A stretch of DNA of 64,000 nt from Apodemus sylvaticus (GCF_947179515.1 NC_067495.1:89401861-89465860), one strand, 5' to 3'; shown: positions 11,004 through 22,683, counted from the stretch's first letter. The notes: generated from the letters alone by a model not told the origin. Program-made: numbers and translations.

Positions 11004-14000
11004 TTTAAATATTTTTATTTTCTATATTCTTTGTTTACATTCCAAATGATTTCCCCTTTCCCGGATCCCCCCTCCCCATATGTCCCATAAACCTTCTTTT
11101 CTCCATCCCTTCTCCAATCACCTCCCTCCTTTTTCTCTGTCCTTATATTCCCTTCCAATGCTAGATCAATCCTTTCCAGGATCAGGACCCTCTCCATACT
11201 TCTTCATGGGAGTCATTTGTTATGCAATTTGTGCCTTGGGTATTCAGGGCTTCTGGGCTAATTAATATCCACTTATCAGAGATTGCATTCCATGTGTATT
11301 CTTTTGTGATTGGGTTACCTCGCTTAGGATGATATTTTCCAGATCAAACCATTTGCCTAAAAATTTTGTGAATTCATTGTTTCTAATTGTTGAGTAGTAT
11401 TCCATTGTATAAATATACCACATTTTCTGTATCCATTCCTCCTTTGAGGGGCATCTGGGTTCTTTCCAGCTTCTGGCTATTATAAATAAGGCTGCTATGA
11501 ATATGAAGGAGCATGTGTCTTTACTGCATGCCAGGGAATCCTTTGGGTATATGCCTAGGAGAGGTATAGCAGGGTCCTCTGGAAGTCTCATGTCCAGTTT
11601 ACTGAGGAACCTCCAGACTGATTTCCAAAGTGGTTGTACCATCTTGCAGCCCTACCAGCAGTGGAGGAGTGTTTCTCTTTCTCCACATCCTCGCCAACAA
11701 CTGCTGTCTCCTGAGTTTTTGACCTTAGCCATTCTGACTGGTGTAAGGTGAAATCTCAGGGTTGTTTTGATCTGCATTTCCCTAATGACTAATGATGTTG
11801 AGCAATTCTTAAGGTGCCTCTCAGCCATCCGAGTTTCTTCAGGTGAAAATTCTTTGTTTAGATCTGTACCCCATTTTTAAATAGGCTTATTTGTTTCCCT
11901 GGGGTGTAACTTCTTGAGTTGTTTGTATATATTGGATATTAGCTCTCTATCAGATGCAGGGTTGGTGAATATCCTTTCCCAATTTGATGGTTGCTGTTTT
12001 GTCCTTTTAACAGTGTCCTTTGCCTTACAGACACTTTGTAATTTTATGAGGTCCCATTTGTCAATTCTTGATCTTAAAGCATAAGCTATTGGTGATCTGT
12101 ACAGGAACTTTTCTCCTGTGCCCATGTCCTCAAGGGTCTTCCCCAGTTTCTTTTCTATTAGTTTCAGTGTGTCTAGTTTTACATGGAGGTCCTTGATCCA
12201 CTTGGAGTGAAGTTTAGTACATGGAGATAAGAATGGATTAATTCGCATTCTTCTGCATGCTGACCTCCAATTGAACCAGCACCATTTGTTGAAAAGGATA
12301 TCGTTTTTCCACTGGATGTTTTTGGCTCCTTTGTCGAAGATCAAGTGACCATAGGTGTGTGGATTCATTTCTGGATGTTCAATTCTATTCCATTGGTCCA
12401 CTTATCTGTCACTGTGCCAATACCATGCAGTTTTTAACACTATTGCTCTATAGTATTGCTTGAAGTCAGGGATACTGATTCCCCCAGAATTTCTTTTGTT
12501 GTTGAGAATAGTTTTAGCTATCCTGGGTTTCTTGTTATTCAGGATGAATTTGAGAACTGCTTTTTCTAACTCTGTGAAGAACTGAGTTGGGATTTTGATG
12601 GGGATTGCATTGAATCTGTAGATCGCTTTTGGCATGAAGGACATTTTAACTATATTAATCCTTCCAATCCACGAGCATGGCAGATTTTTCCATTTTCTGA
12701 GATCTTCTTCGATTTCCTTCTTCAGAGACCTGAAGTTCTTGTCATATAGATCTTTCACTTGTTTGGTTAGAGTCACACCAAGATACTTTATATTGTTTGT
12801 GGCTATTGTGAAGGGTGTCATTTCCCTAACTTCTTTCTCAGACTGCTTATCCTTTGAGTATAGGAAGGCAACTGATTTGCTTGAGTTGATTTTATAACCA
12901 GCCACTCTGCTGAAGTTGTTTATCAGCTGTAGGAGTTCTCTGGTGGAGGTTTTCGGGTCACTTAAGTAGACTATAATGTCATCTGCAAATAGTGATAATT
13001 TGACTTCTTCCTTTCTGATTTGTATCCCCTTGACCTCCTTATGTTGTCTAATTGCTCTAGTTAGAACTTCAAATACTATATTGAAAAGATAAGGGGAGAA
13101 AGGACAGCCTTGTCTAGTCCCTGATTTTAGTGGGATTGCTTCAAGTTTCTCTCCATTTAGTTTGATGTTGGCTACGGGTTTGCTCTATATTGCTTTAACG
13201 ATGTTTAGGTATGGGCCTTGAATTCCTGTTCTTTCCAATACTTTTAGCATGAAAGGATGCTGGAGTTTGTCAAATGCTTTTTCTGCATCTAATGAGATGA
13301 TCATATGTTTTTTTTTTCCTTGAGTTTATTTATGTAGTGGATAGTATTGATGGATTTCCTTATATTGACCCATCCCTGCATCCCTGGGATGAAGCCTACT
13401 TGATCATGGTGGATGATCATTTTGAGGTGTTCTTAGATTCGGTTGGCAATAATTTTATTAAGTATTTTTGCATCAATATACGTAAGAGAAATTGGCCTGA
13501 AGTTCTCTTTCTTTGTTGGATCTTTGTGTGGTTTTGGTATCAGCGTAATTTTGCCTTCATAGAACGAATTGGGTAGTGTTCCTTCTGTTTCTATTTTGTG
13601 CAATAGTTTGAAGAGTATTGGTTTTAAGTCTTCTATGAAGGTCTGATAGAACTCTGCACTGAAGCCATCTGGTCCCGTGCTTTTATCGGTTGGGAGACTT
13701 TCTATGACCCTTTTTATTTCTTCAGGTGTTATGGGACTGTTCAGTTGATCTATTTGATCCTGATTTAGTTTTGGTGTCGTATATCTGTCTAGGAAACTGT
13801 CCATTTCCTCCAGATTCTCCAGTTGTGTTGGGTATAGGCTTTTGTAATAGGATCCAATGATTTTTTGAATTTCCTCAGTTTCTGTTGTTATATCTCCCTT
13901 TTCATTTCTAAGTTTGTTAATCTGGATACTGTCTCTGTGCCCTTTGGTTAGTCTGGCTAAGGGTTTATCTATCTTGTTGATTTTCTCAAAGAACCAGCTC

Positions 14001-14403
14001 CTGGTTTTGTTAATTCTTTGTATGGTTCTACTTGATTGATTTCGGCCCTGAGTTTGATGATTTCCTGCCTTCTACTCTTCCTGGGTGAAATAGCTTCTTT
14101 TTGTTCCAGGGCTTTCAGGTGTGTAATTAAGCTGTTAGTGTATGCTCTCTCCATTTTCTTTTGGGAGGCACTCAGGGCTATGAGTTTTCCTGTTAGCACT
14201 GCTTTCATGTGTCTCATAGATTTGGGTATGTTGTGTCTTCATTTTCATTAAGTTCTAAAAAATCTTTAATTCCTTTCTTTATTTCTTCCTTGACCAAGGT
14301 ATCATTGAGTAGAATATTGTTCAGTTTCCACGGGTTTTCTGTTGTTTTTGTTGCTATTGAAGACCACTTTTACTCCATAGTGATCTGATAGGAGGCATGG
14401 GAT

Positions 14404-14492
14404 TAGTTCGATCTTCTTCTTCTTCTTCTTTTTTTTTTTTTTTTTTTTTGGTATGGAATACAGTTTATTCAGGGTAGAGGATGGGAGTTAGA

Positions 14493-14568
<76 letters not shown>

Positions 14569-14707
14569 GAGAGAGGAGAGAGGAGAGAGGAGAGAGGAGA
14601 AAGCAGATAAGTGGAGGCCAGCCATGACCACTTTGAGAGAGGGGGAAGGGGAAACCAAGGGACAGAGCGGTGGGAGTGGGATGAGAGAGAGGTAGTTCGA
14701 TCTTCTT
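14404..14707 (-). mobile_element. Poly(A)-tailed retroposon nested in L1 ORF2, with 15-bp duplications
   Basis: The 15-mer tagttcgatcttctt is present at 14404-14418 and again at 14693-14707. Between them is about 274 bp that is not L1. On the minus strand it begins with a C/T-rich stretch, contains a (TC)n tract at 14497-14561 followed by a (TCTCTCC)n-like tract to 14600, then an AATAAA signal (complement at 14464-14469) 14 bases or so before a 22-base poly(A) tail (T run at about 14428-14449). Signal, tail and duplication show mobilisation by L1 machinery of a polyadenylated RNA. I do not recognise the source transcript; its CT-rich body resembles the 3' ends of some rodent LTR transcripts, but that is a guess. 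Confidence 0.9.
14497..14600. repeat. (GA)32 and (GGAGAGA)n microsatellite
   Basis: An uninterrupted GA run of about 65 bases at 14497-14561 passes into a degenerate 7-base unit to about 14600. It lies inside the nested retroposon, so it probably expanded after, or was carried in, that insertion. It generates two overlapping Ser/Leu-rich minus frames that are artefacts. Confidence 0.95.
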
Positions 14708-15414
14708 ATATTTGTTGAGGTCTGTCTTGTGACCAATTATATGGTCGATTTTGGAGAAGGTACCATGAGGTGCTGAGAAAAAGGTATATTCTTTTGCTTT
14801 AGGATAGAATGTTCTATATATATCTGTTAAATCTAATTGGTCCAAAGCTTCAAGTAGTTTCATTGTGTCTCTGTTCAGTTTCTGTTTTCCTGATCGGTCC
14901 ATTGAGGAAAGTGCAGTGTTGAAGTCACACACAATTATTGTGTTAGGTGCAATGTGTGCTTTGAGCTTTAATAAAGTTTCTTTTACAAAAGAGGGTGCCC
15001 TTGCATTTGGAGCATAGATGTTCAGGATTGAGAGTTCTTCTTGTTGTAGTTTTCCTTTGTCCAGCAAGAAGTGTCCCTCAGAGTCTCTTTTGATGACTTT
15101 GGGTTAAAAGTCAATTTTACCTGATATTAAAATGGCTACTCCAGCTTTCCTGAGACCATTTGCTTGTAAAATTGACTTCCAGCCTTTTATTCTAAGGTAG
15201 TGTTTGTCTTTGACCCTGAGGTGTGTTTCCTGTAAGCAGCAAAATATAGGGTCCTGTTTACGTATCCAGTCGGTTAGTCTATGTCTTTTAATTAGGCCAT
15301 TGAGTCCATTGATGTTAAGAGATATTAAGGAATAGTGATTGTTACTTCCGGTCATTTTTGACGTTATTTTTTAAATTTGATTTGTTAACTTCTTTTGGGT
15401 TTGATGAAAGGTTA

Positions 15415-16621
15415 CTATCTTGCTTTTTCCAGGGTGAAGTTTCCCTCCTTGTATTGCTGTTTTCCTCCTATTATCCTTTGTAGGGCTGGGTTTGTGGATA
15501 GATATTGGGTAAACTTGGTTTTGTCATGGAATATCTTAGTTTCTCCATCTATGGTGATTGAGAGTTCTGCTGGATATAGTAGTTTTGGTTGGCATTTGTG
15601 TTCTCTTAGAGTCTGCATGAGATCAGCCCAGGATCTTCTAGCCTTCATAGTCTCAGGTGAAAAGTCTGCTGTAATTCTGATATGTCTTCCTTTAATATGT
15701 TACTTGGCCTTTTTCTCTTACTGCCTTTAATATTCTTTCTTTGTTTAGTACATTTGGTGTTTTGATTATTATGTGATGTGAATTATTTCTGTTCTGGTCC
15801 AGTCTGTTTGGAGTTCTGTAGGCTTCTTGTATATTCATGGGCATCTCTCTCTTTAGGTTAGGGAAGTTTTCTTCCATAATTTTATTGAAGATATTTGCTG
15901 GCCCTTTAAGTTGTAAATCTTCACTCTCATCTATGCCTATAATCCTTAGGTTTGATCTTCTCATGGTGTCCTGGATTTCCTGGATATTTTGGGTTACAAG
16001 CTTTTTGCATTTTGCATTTTCTTTAACTGTTGTGTCCATGGTTTCTATGGTATCTTCAGCATCTGAGGTTCTTTCTTCTATCTCTTGTATTCTGTTGTTG
16101 ATATTTGCATCTATGTCCCCTGATTTCTTCCCAAGGTTTTCTATCTCCAAAGTTGTCTCCCTTTGAGTTTTGTTAGTTGTTTCTACTTCTGATTTTAGAT
16201 CCTGGATGGTTTTGCTTAGCTCTTTCACTTTCTTTTTTGTGCTTTCCTATAATTCTTGAAGAGATTTTTGTGTTTCCTCTTTCATGACCTCAGCCTGTTG
16301 ACCAAAGTTCTCCTGTATTTCTTTAAGTGTTTTTTGTGTTTCCTCCTTATTGGCTTTTGTATTCTCCTGAATTTCTTTCAATGATTTGTGTGTTTCCCTT
16401 GCAAGGGCTTCTAACTTTTGATCCATTTTCTCTTGAATTTCTTTAAGGATGTCCTTCATGTGTTCCTGTACCAGCACCATGACCAGTGATTTTAAATCCA
16501 AGTCTTGTTTTACTGGTGTAATGGCGTATCCAGGACATGCTGGTAAAGGAGAATTGGGTTCAGATGTTGCCATATTGCCTTGATTTCTGTTAGTGACGTT
16601 CCTGCATTTGCCTTTTGCCAT
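15415..16621 (-). pseudogene. L1 ORF1 (trimeric RNA-binding protein), disrupted
   Basis: ORF1 protein coats L1 RNA as a coiled-coil trimer. The ATG at 16621-16619 opens a frame beginning MAKGKCRNVTNRNQGN. An N-terminal coiled coil is built from imperfect repeats of a KSLKEIQEN-type unit (about 16480-16260). The frame is stopped by a CAG-to-TAG change at about 16249-16247, resumes downstream, and is broken again near 15692, where one inserted T after the GQVTY segment shifts the frame. The C-terminal domain (RRSWADLMQ, then LLYPAELSITIDGETK) continues to a stop at 15415. The RNA-binding domain with the NLRIIGIDE motif is at about 15960-15930. One nonsense and one frameshift make it non-coding. 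Confidence 0.93.
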
Positions 16622-16810
16622 CTAGTTCTCACTGGTGTTAGTTGGTCTTGTCAATGCTGGACTCACCAGTGCAAGCTGCCTCTTCCCACGTGGCCTCTGG
16701 TGCACAGCTTACCTCCTGCACTGCCTGGAGACAGGGTGCTGTTGCCCAGGCTTTCAGATCCAGAAGCAGACACCTGAAGGCTACTGCCGTGGCCCTGCTG
16801 GATTCACTAG

Positions 16811-17436
16811 AGCACACTGACTTCTCTCAGCTGGCCTCCGGGAAGTCCCTCTTGCCTCTTGCAGGACCTGGACATGTGGAATTGTTGCCCAGGCTGATCT
16901 GGATCTGGAAGCAGAGAGATCTGAGGGCTCCTGCCAGAGGCCTCAAGACTGGAACCTAAGCTCAGTGCCACTGGAGCAAGCTGTGCGCTCCCAGACTGCC
17001 TCTGGGTACACACCAGGTCTCCAGCACTTCCTGTAGACTGAGTGCTCTGGCCTAGGCTGTTCAGATACTGAAGCAGACACTTGAAGGTTCCTGCTGGGGC
17101 CCGCTGGGTTCACCAGAGCACACTGACTTCTCCTAACCGGCCTACTGGAAGCCCTTCTTGCCTCTTGCAGGACTTGGAGATGTGGCATTGCTGCCCTGGC
17201 TGATCTGGATCCGGAAACAGAGAGATCTGAGGGCTCCTGCCAGAGGCCTCAGGACTGGAAACTAAGCTCTGTGCCACAGGAGCAAGCTGTGTGCTCCCAG
17301 ACTGCCTCTGGATGCACATCCGGTCTCCTGCACTTCCTGGAGACCAAGCGCTGTGGCCCAGGCTGTTCAGATCCCGAAGCAGACACCTGAAGACTCCCAC
17401 AGGGGGCCGCTGGATTCACCAGAGCACACTGACTTC
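16811..17436 (-). promoter_or_regulatory. L1 promoter: two 306-bp tandem monomers
   Basis: The string agcacactgacttctc recurs at 16811, 17117 and 17423, giving a period of exactly 306 bp twice, and the intervening sequence is clearly homologous unit to unit. The array is GC-richer than its surroundings. In murine L1s such monomers each carry promoter activity. A non-repeated tether (16622-16810) separates the array from ORF1. The insertion's 5' end (17436) coincides with the start of a unit on the minus strand, as expected if transcription started at a fixed place in the monomer. Both direct repeats and flanking duplication are read from sequence; promoter activity is inferred from the family. 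Confidence 0.88.
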
Positions 17437-17451
17437 TCAGGAAGTATTTTT
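17437..17451. repeat. Right target-site duplication of the 11.0-17.4 kb L1
   Basis: Identical to 10989-11003 (tcaggaagtattttt). Confidence 0.92.
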
Positions 17452-18880
17452 ATTAATAAAAGTAGCACAAAATAGGGTTAAAGCTTAAAGAGGAAAACCA
17501 CTGAGATATTACAGATATCAGTGATACAAATATTCACTATACAAGTAGAGATGAGGGTAAGGCTTGAGTCTTTTGATCTAGGTCAGTGATTAATCGTATC
17601 TCTGGGGTAATCTGGATTTCTGATATGGTTCACTAGCTGGAGGCATGTTTCAGGGAGTTGGATTGCACGTATTCCACTCCCCAAGATGGGTGCTCTGCTG
17701 TAGGAAAGCACCAAGACAAGACACCATTGGGGGCAGGGTAAGAGAGGCTAGGACTGTGGGTTCTTTTGGACATCCAGGAGCCTCTGGAAATCACAGAGTA
17801 ACATAGAACAGAGTTGGAGCTGTGGGCTAGGGACATCATCTAGTCTGGGGCCAGGCTTGGAGGGGTGGGGGTGGGAAGGTGAACTCAGGTTCATCTAAGC
17901 AGGAATAGTCCTTGTCTTGGAGGTAATAGACTAGGTGGCAGTTGTGGCTGGAAGCACAGAGAAGTCTTCTATGGGAGAATAGGCTACAGCTCTATAGGCA
18001 AAGGCCTTCTTGACACCCCACTGTGGGTCTTGATGAAAAAAGAAAGTCCATGGTTCTAAACAGTTTATTGTCACAGCAGAAAATGGATGTATAAAACTAC
18101 ATTTCATTTCTCAGGGTGTGTCTGAGATTAAGGACCTTTTACAAGGAGAAATGTTGGGAAGGGAAACTTATTGACTAAGCCTTCCAGGCCTCTAGATACC
18201 TCATTAGCATTGAGAATTCTGTTTTGGGTCATGCCTCTTATATGTGAGAAGCACGGAAAATGTTCTGAGCCAGTAGTCTGACAGGGAGCTGGGAGCCAAC
18301 TAAGCCTCAGGTAACATTTTCTCCTAAGAGCAGGCAGACAAGATACGGTCACAGATGGGTCTGGAGTTTGGGAGAAACTAAGACAACTAGGGGGAGGAAA
18401 AATCATAATCATAACATATTTTGCATAAAAATCAATTTTCAGTTACAAAATAAAGCAAAGAAAAACAGAACAGAAAAGGAAAGCAAAAGAAAAGAAAAAA
18501 GATAGAGCCATGGGCATAATGCCTATTGGCCTCATCTCAGGAATCCTGTAGAGTTTATTCTACCTTCTAGGAAGATTAGAAGATTCTATAATCATTTCTA
18601 CAAATATTTAGCATGTAGCAGAACATACTACTATTTACCAGCTAAGAAAGCCGCTACAATAGAGTAAGAAACAACAAGTGAGTCAAGGCATGTTTCCATT
18701 TTTAGTGGGAGTGTCTGTTAGGGAGTGACTCCACAGGATTTTTTTTTCCAAGCAAAGCACTCACCAGGGACACTCCATCTTTACACAAGTGTGGTTTCAC
18801 CTAAAGGTTTCTATGATATTGGGGGGTGAGTATGCACATACCACAAACACACGGATATACACACATACACATACAAACAC
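17452..18880. other. Mixed intergenic DNA with a GC-richer, LTR-like segment at about 17620-18420
   Basis: No gene is recognised. The segment 17620-18420 is richer in G and C than its flanks. On the minus strand it has AATAAA at about 18064-18069 followed by 'ctgtttagaaccatgg', which could be the end of a decayed LTR or of a retrocopied transcript; I do not recognise the family. Minus frames at 17633-17839 and 18128-18412 lie in it and have no domain. A CA-rich run is at 18850-18882. Confidence 0.35.
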
Positions 18881-18883
18881 ACA

Positions 18884-19640
18884 ACACGATTGTACCAGTT
18901 TGCAATCCCACCAACAATGGAGGAGTGCTCTTCTTTTTCCACATCCTCTCCAACATGTGCTGTCAGCTGATGTTTTGATCTTAGCCATTCTGATTGGTTT
19001 AAAGTGGACTCTCAGGGTCCTTTTGATTTGCATTTCTCTGAACACTAAGGACTTTGAACATCATTTAGGTGCTTCTCAGCCATTTGAGATTCCTCAGTTG
19101 TTAAATATCAGTTTAGTTTGTATCCCATTTTTTGATTAGGTTGTTTGATTTTTGGTGATTAGCTTCTTGAGTTCTTTATAAATTTTGGATATTAGAACTC
19201 TATCTGATGTGGGTTAATGAAGATTTTTTTCCCCATTCTATAGCTTGCCAATTTGTCTTATTGACTATTTCTTTTGCCTTACAGAAGCTTTCCAGTTTCA
19301 TGAGATCCCATTTATCAATTCTTGATTGTAGATAATGAGTCATAGGAGTCCTGTTTAGGAAGTCTCCCCCTGTGCCAATGAGTCCAAGGTTCTTCCCTAA
19401 TTTCTCTTCCATTAGATTCAGTGTATCTGGTTTTATGTTGAGGTCCTTGATCCACTTGGACTTGAGCTTTGTGCAAGGTGACAAATATGGTACTATTGTC
19501 ATTTTTCTACATACATACAACCAGTTAGACCAGAACCATTTATAGAAAATACTTTCTTTATTCAATTGTATATTTTTTTCATTCTTTGTCAAAGATCAAT
19601 TGTCCACACGTATGTGGTTTAACTTCTGGGTCTTCAGTTA
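18884..19640 (-). mobile_element. L1 ORF2 fragment (minus strand), older copy
   Basis: Homologous to the C-terminal part of L1 ORF2 on the minus strand: the frame at 19592-19200 reads through a YLSPCTKLKSKWIKDL segment and an LQSRIDKWDLMKLESFCKAK segment, and the region 19070-18884 gives the GDSTCWRGCGKRRALLHCWWD zinc-knuckle-like part. Divergence from the ORF2 copies at 11-17 and 22-29 kb is clear, so it belongs to an older (Lx-like) family. Stops near 19200 and frameshifts make it dead. Confidence 0.85.
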
Positions 19641-19745
19641 GCACATGGAACAGTCAGAGGGTGGACCAGGGCAAGGGATAAAATCTGGAGTGTAAAAATA
19701 TAAAAAAGATATAATAAAAAATAAATAAATATTTTAAAAATAATA
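19641..19745 (+). mobile_element. L1 3' end with A-rich tail, opposite orientation to the adjoining fragment
   Basis: The string 'gggataaaatctggagtg' followed by 'taaaaatataaaaaagat' and an A/T-rich (aata)n tail matches the sense end of an older L1 3' UTR. It abuts the inverted ORF2 fragment at 18884-19640, the arrangement left by twin priming of a plus-strand insertion, though part of the element between the two pieces is missing and I found no duplication. Confidence 0.55.
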
Positions 19746-20584
19746 GTTTTTTCTTCCTATACAAATTAATCTCCTTATCCCTTTGTCATACTACTGTTTT
19801 CATCTTAAATATTGTATTTAAAGATTTCCCTCATAGTTTCCCATTTTGTTTCGAATACTGTATTTGAAATGACTATGTCTATAGCATTTTAATACATGCA
19901 TCAATTAAATGCAGTGAATCATTCCAAATGTCTGTCAAATATACTATTTATCATTCTTGGGTGAAATCTTCCATAAGAGACAAGTTTCATGAGATATTTG
20001 AGTGTGTACATTTTGCTACCCTCCTGAGTCTTAGGAAGTCTCCATCTTCCCTCCAGAAAGGAAAAATTTAATTCTGAGGAAATTATACTAATCTTGCAGG
20101 ATAAGTGATTTCCTAAGGCTCAATTTGTTTCCCTTCATATCTCAAAGACTACCCTTCAGTGGCAGAGATGGCACACTAGGCAAGAGCTACCCATTCCCAC
20201 TTAGGATGGGTTTGTATTTGATTCTTTTAAAGTTCAGACTTTGCTGTTTTGTAATAAAAACACATTTTCCCACAGTTGTCAATATATTAATCTTCATTTT
20301 TATTTAAGAGTTAATTACCATTTATTTGCGACCATATTTGGACGAACACAGTGCTCAAGACTACTTTAATACTATCTTTTCATTTTCACTCCCTGATGGA
20401 CCTGACAGGCAATACCAGGTACATAGAGATATCCCTAGTTCAACATCACTTTGGACACTCATCAGGCTTCTGCCTGTGCCAGCTCTGCAGGCAGTCTGCG
20501 TGCTAGCCCTGTCCAAAGCTGTTTGCCATGTGGAGTGATCTGCACTTGGAAAGGGTCACCGGAGCATCCAACATCTTCACTCCC
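19746..20584. other. Intergenic DNA; 20320-20580 unrecognised
   Basis: AT-rich to about 20320, then a GC-richer stretch abutting the next L1. A plus frame at 20326-20538 has no recognisable domain. I cannot tell whether 20320-20580 is unique sequence or an unknown repeat. Confidence 0.4.
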
Positions 20585-22305
20585 TTCAAGTAAATCAGTA
20601 GCCTTCCTATACTCAAAGGATAAGCAGGCTGAGAAAGAAATTAGGGAAATGACACCGTTCACAATAGCCACAAACAATATAAAGAATCTTGGTGTGACTC
20701 TACCAAACAAGTGAAAGGTCTCAATGACAAGAACTTCTCTGAAGAAGGAAATCAAAGAAGACCTCAGAAATGGAAAAATCTTTCATGCTTGTGGATTGGC
20801 AGGATTAACATAGTAAAAATGGCCATCTTGCCAAAAGCGATATACAGATTCAATGCAATCCCCATCAAAATCCCAACTCAGTTCTTCATAGAGTTAGAAA
20901 GAGCAATTCTCAAATTCATCTGGAATAACAAAAAAGGCAGGATAGCTAAAACTATTCTCAACAATAAAAGAACTTCTGGAGGGAATCAGTATCACCGACC
21001 TCAAGCAGTATTACAAAGCAATAGTGTTAAAAACTGCATGGCATTGGTACAGTGACAGGCAGGTAGATCAATGGAATAGAACAGAAGACCCAGAAATGAA
21101 CCCACACACCTATGGTCACTTAATCTTCAACAAAGGAGCTAAAACCATCCAATGGAAAAAAGATAGCCTTTTCAATAAATGGTGCTGTTTCAACTGGAGG
21201 TCAGCATTCAGAAGAATGCAAATCAATCCATTCTTATCTCCTTGTACTAAGCTCAAGTCCAAGGACCTCCACATAAAACCAGACACTGAAACTAATAGAA
21301 AAGAAACTGGGAAAGAGCATTGAGCACATGGGCACAGGGGAAACGTTCCTGAATAGAACACCAATAGCTTATGCTCTAAGATCAAGAATTGACAAATGGG
21401 ACCTCATAAAATTACAAAGTTTCTATAAGGCAAAGGACACTGTCAAAAGGACAAAACAGTAACCAACAAATTGGGAAAAGATCTTTACCAACCCTATATC
21501 CGGCAGAGGGTTAATGCCCAATATATACAAAGAACTCAAGAAGCTAGACTCCCACGAGCCAAAATAACCCTATTAAAAATGGGGTACAGAGCTAAACAAA
21601 GAATTTTCACCTGAAGAACTTCGAATGGCTGAGAAGCACCTAAAAAAGGCTCAACATCATTAGTCATTAGGGAAATGCAAATCAAAACAACCCCAAGATT
21701 TCACCTCCCACCAATCAGAATAGCTAAGATTAAAAACTCAGGAGACAGCAGGTGTTGGCGAGGATGTGGAGAAAGAAGAATACTCATCCACTGCTGGTGG
21801 GATTACAAACTGGTACAACCACTCTGGAAATCAGTATGGCAGTTCCTCAGAAAATTGGGCATGACACCTCTGGAAGACCCTGCTATACCACTCCTGGACA
21901 TATACCCAGAGTATTCCCCAGAAAGCAATAAGGACACATGCACCACTAAGTTCATCTCAGACTTATTTATAATAGCCAGAAGCTGGAAAGAACACAGATG
22001 TTCCTCAGTGGAGGAATGGATACAGAAAATGTGGTATATTTACACAATCCAGAAACTCTGAATACCCAAAACACTACTCACATATCAAATCATTCCCAAG
22101 AAAATGGAAGGAGAGGGTCCTGGTCCTGGAAAGTCTTGATGTAGCATTGCAGGGGATTACCAGGACAGAGAAGTGAGAAGGGGCTGATTGGGGGATGGGT
22201 AGAGGGAAGAGGTCTTATCGGACTTATGGGGAGGGGGGACCTGGGAAAGGAAAAATCATTTGGAATGGAAACAAAGAATATAGAAAAATACTATCTTTGA
22301 AAGTT
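20585..22305 (+). mobile_element. 5'-truncated L1 (plus strand): ORF2 C-terminal half and 3' UTR
   Basis: Starts inside the ORF2 reverse transcriptase region (a SKSVAFLYSKDKQAEKEIRE segment at about 20588) and continues through the LPKAIYRFNAIPIKIPTQFF, WNRTEDPEMNPHTYGHLIF, GDSRCWRGCGERRILIHCWWD and DPAIPLLDIYPE segments. Frameshifts occur near 20712, 21060, 21270 and 21440. The ORF2 end is damaged: after the WYIYTI segment (22040) the last about 40 codons are missing and 3' UTR follows. The 3' end 'ggaatggaaacaaagaata' is at about 22262. A clear poly(A) tail and duplication are not visible. Confidence 0.9.
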
Positions 22306-22683
22306 CAAGTTTATGTCTGGAGTTTTTTCGTCTATGTCCTTGTTAGACTTGCACAAAGGATCCAGTTATGGTTTTAAGATTTGAGTTAAAAATGTCCCCC
22401 AAATTACCATGTGTAGTGAAGTTCAGAGGTTGGAATATTTAGAATTAAAGGCTCTCATTGACTATACTATTGTTTTAATAATTGATCTATTTTTAGTACA
22501 GTGAGTTACTGGTATATTATAATGTGTTAGGAGGTGGGATCGAGTTGAAGGAAGTAGGTTTTGGGGAACATGTTTTTAGGTATTATAGCATACCGCCAGA
22601 CTTTCATTTTCTTGGCTGTAATGTGGCCAGGAATGCATGCTCTTCATTTTTGGATTCAGGAATCCATGATAATTACCTCGTTC
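22306..22683. other. Intergenic DNA between two L1s
   Basis: About 380 bp with no recognised element. Short plus frames (22524-22763, 22561-22836) read from here into the next L1's promoter monomers and are not genes. Confidence 0.5.

Larger units (their letters stand above)
11262..15355 (-). pseudogene. L1 ORF2 (endonuclease-reverse transcriptase), disrupted
   Basis: ORF2 protein nicks target DNA and reverse-transcribes L1 RNA at the nick. On the minus strand the frame opens at 15355 with the usual MTGSNNHYSLISLNING start. The apurinic-type endonuclease follows, with the LQETHL box near 15240 and a DFNT motif near 14925. The nested retroposon interrupts the region after this domain. The reverse transcriptase lies at about 13800-12400, with a TGPDGFSAEFYQ segment and the FADD catalytic box at 12978-12989. 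The cysteine-rich C-terminal region ends with LISGY and a stop at 11262. Breaks include a CAA-to-TAA stop near 15105, the inserted element at 14419-14692, a frame break near 13430 and a stop near 12402. Length without the insert is about that of a normal rodent ORF2 (about 1,280 codons). Confidence 0.93.
11004..17436 (-). mobile_element. Full-length L1 retrotransposon (minus strand)
   Basis: A complete L1 in the order, on the minus strand, 5' UTR with tandem monomers (17436-16622), ORF1 (16621-15415), short spacer, ORF2 (15355-11262), short 3' UTR and an A-rich tail seen as T-rich sequence at 11004-11040. Perfect 15-bp duplications flank it. It carries a nested 274-bp retroposon in ORF2 (14419-14692), so the L1 proper is about 6.1 kb. 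ORF1 and ORF2 both carry stops and frameshifts, so the copy is dead, although long open stretches show it is fairly young. The 3' UTR (11041-11261) is short and differs from the long Lx-type 3' UTRs at 34-41 kb in this window. Confidence 0.95.

Noticed and set aside
14465..15067. 200-codon minus frame ending in a long Ser-Leu repeat
   Set aside because: It is the L1 ORF2 endonuclease read into the nested retroposon's (TC)n tract, not a low-complexity gene.
20451..20714. Plus frame fusing unknown sequence to L1 ORF2
   Set aside because: It only happens that the flanking sequence is open in the ORF2 frame; there is no promoter or independent support for a fusion gene.
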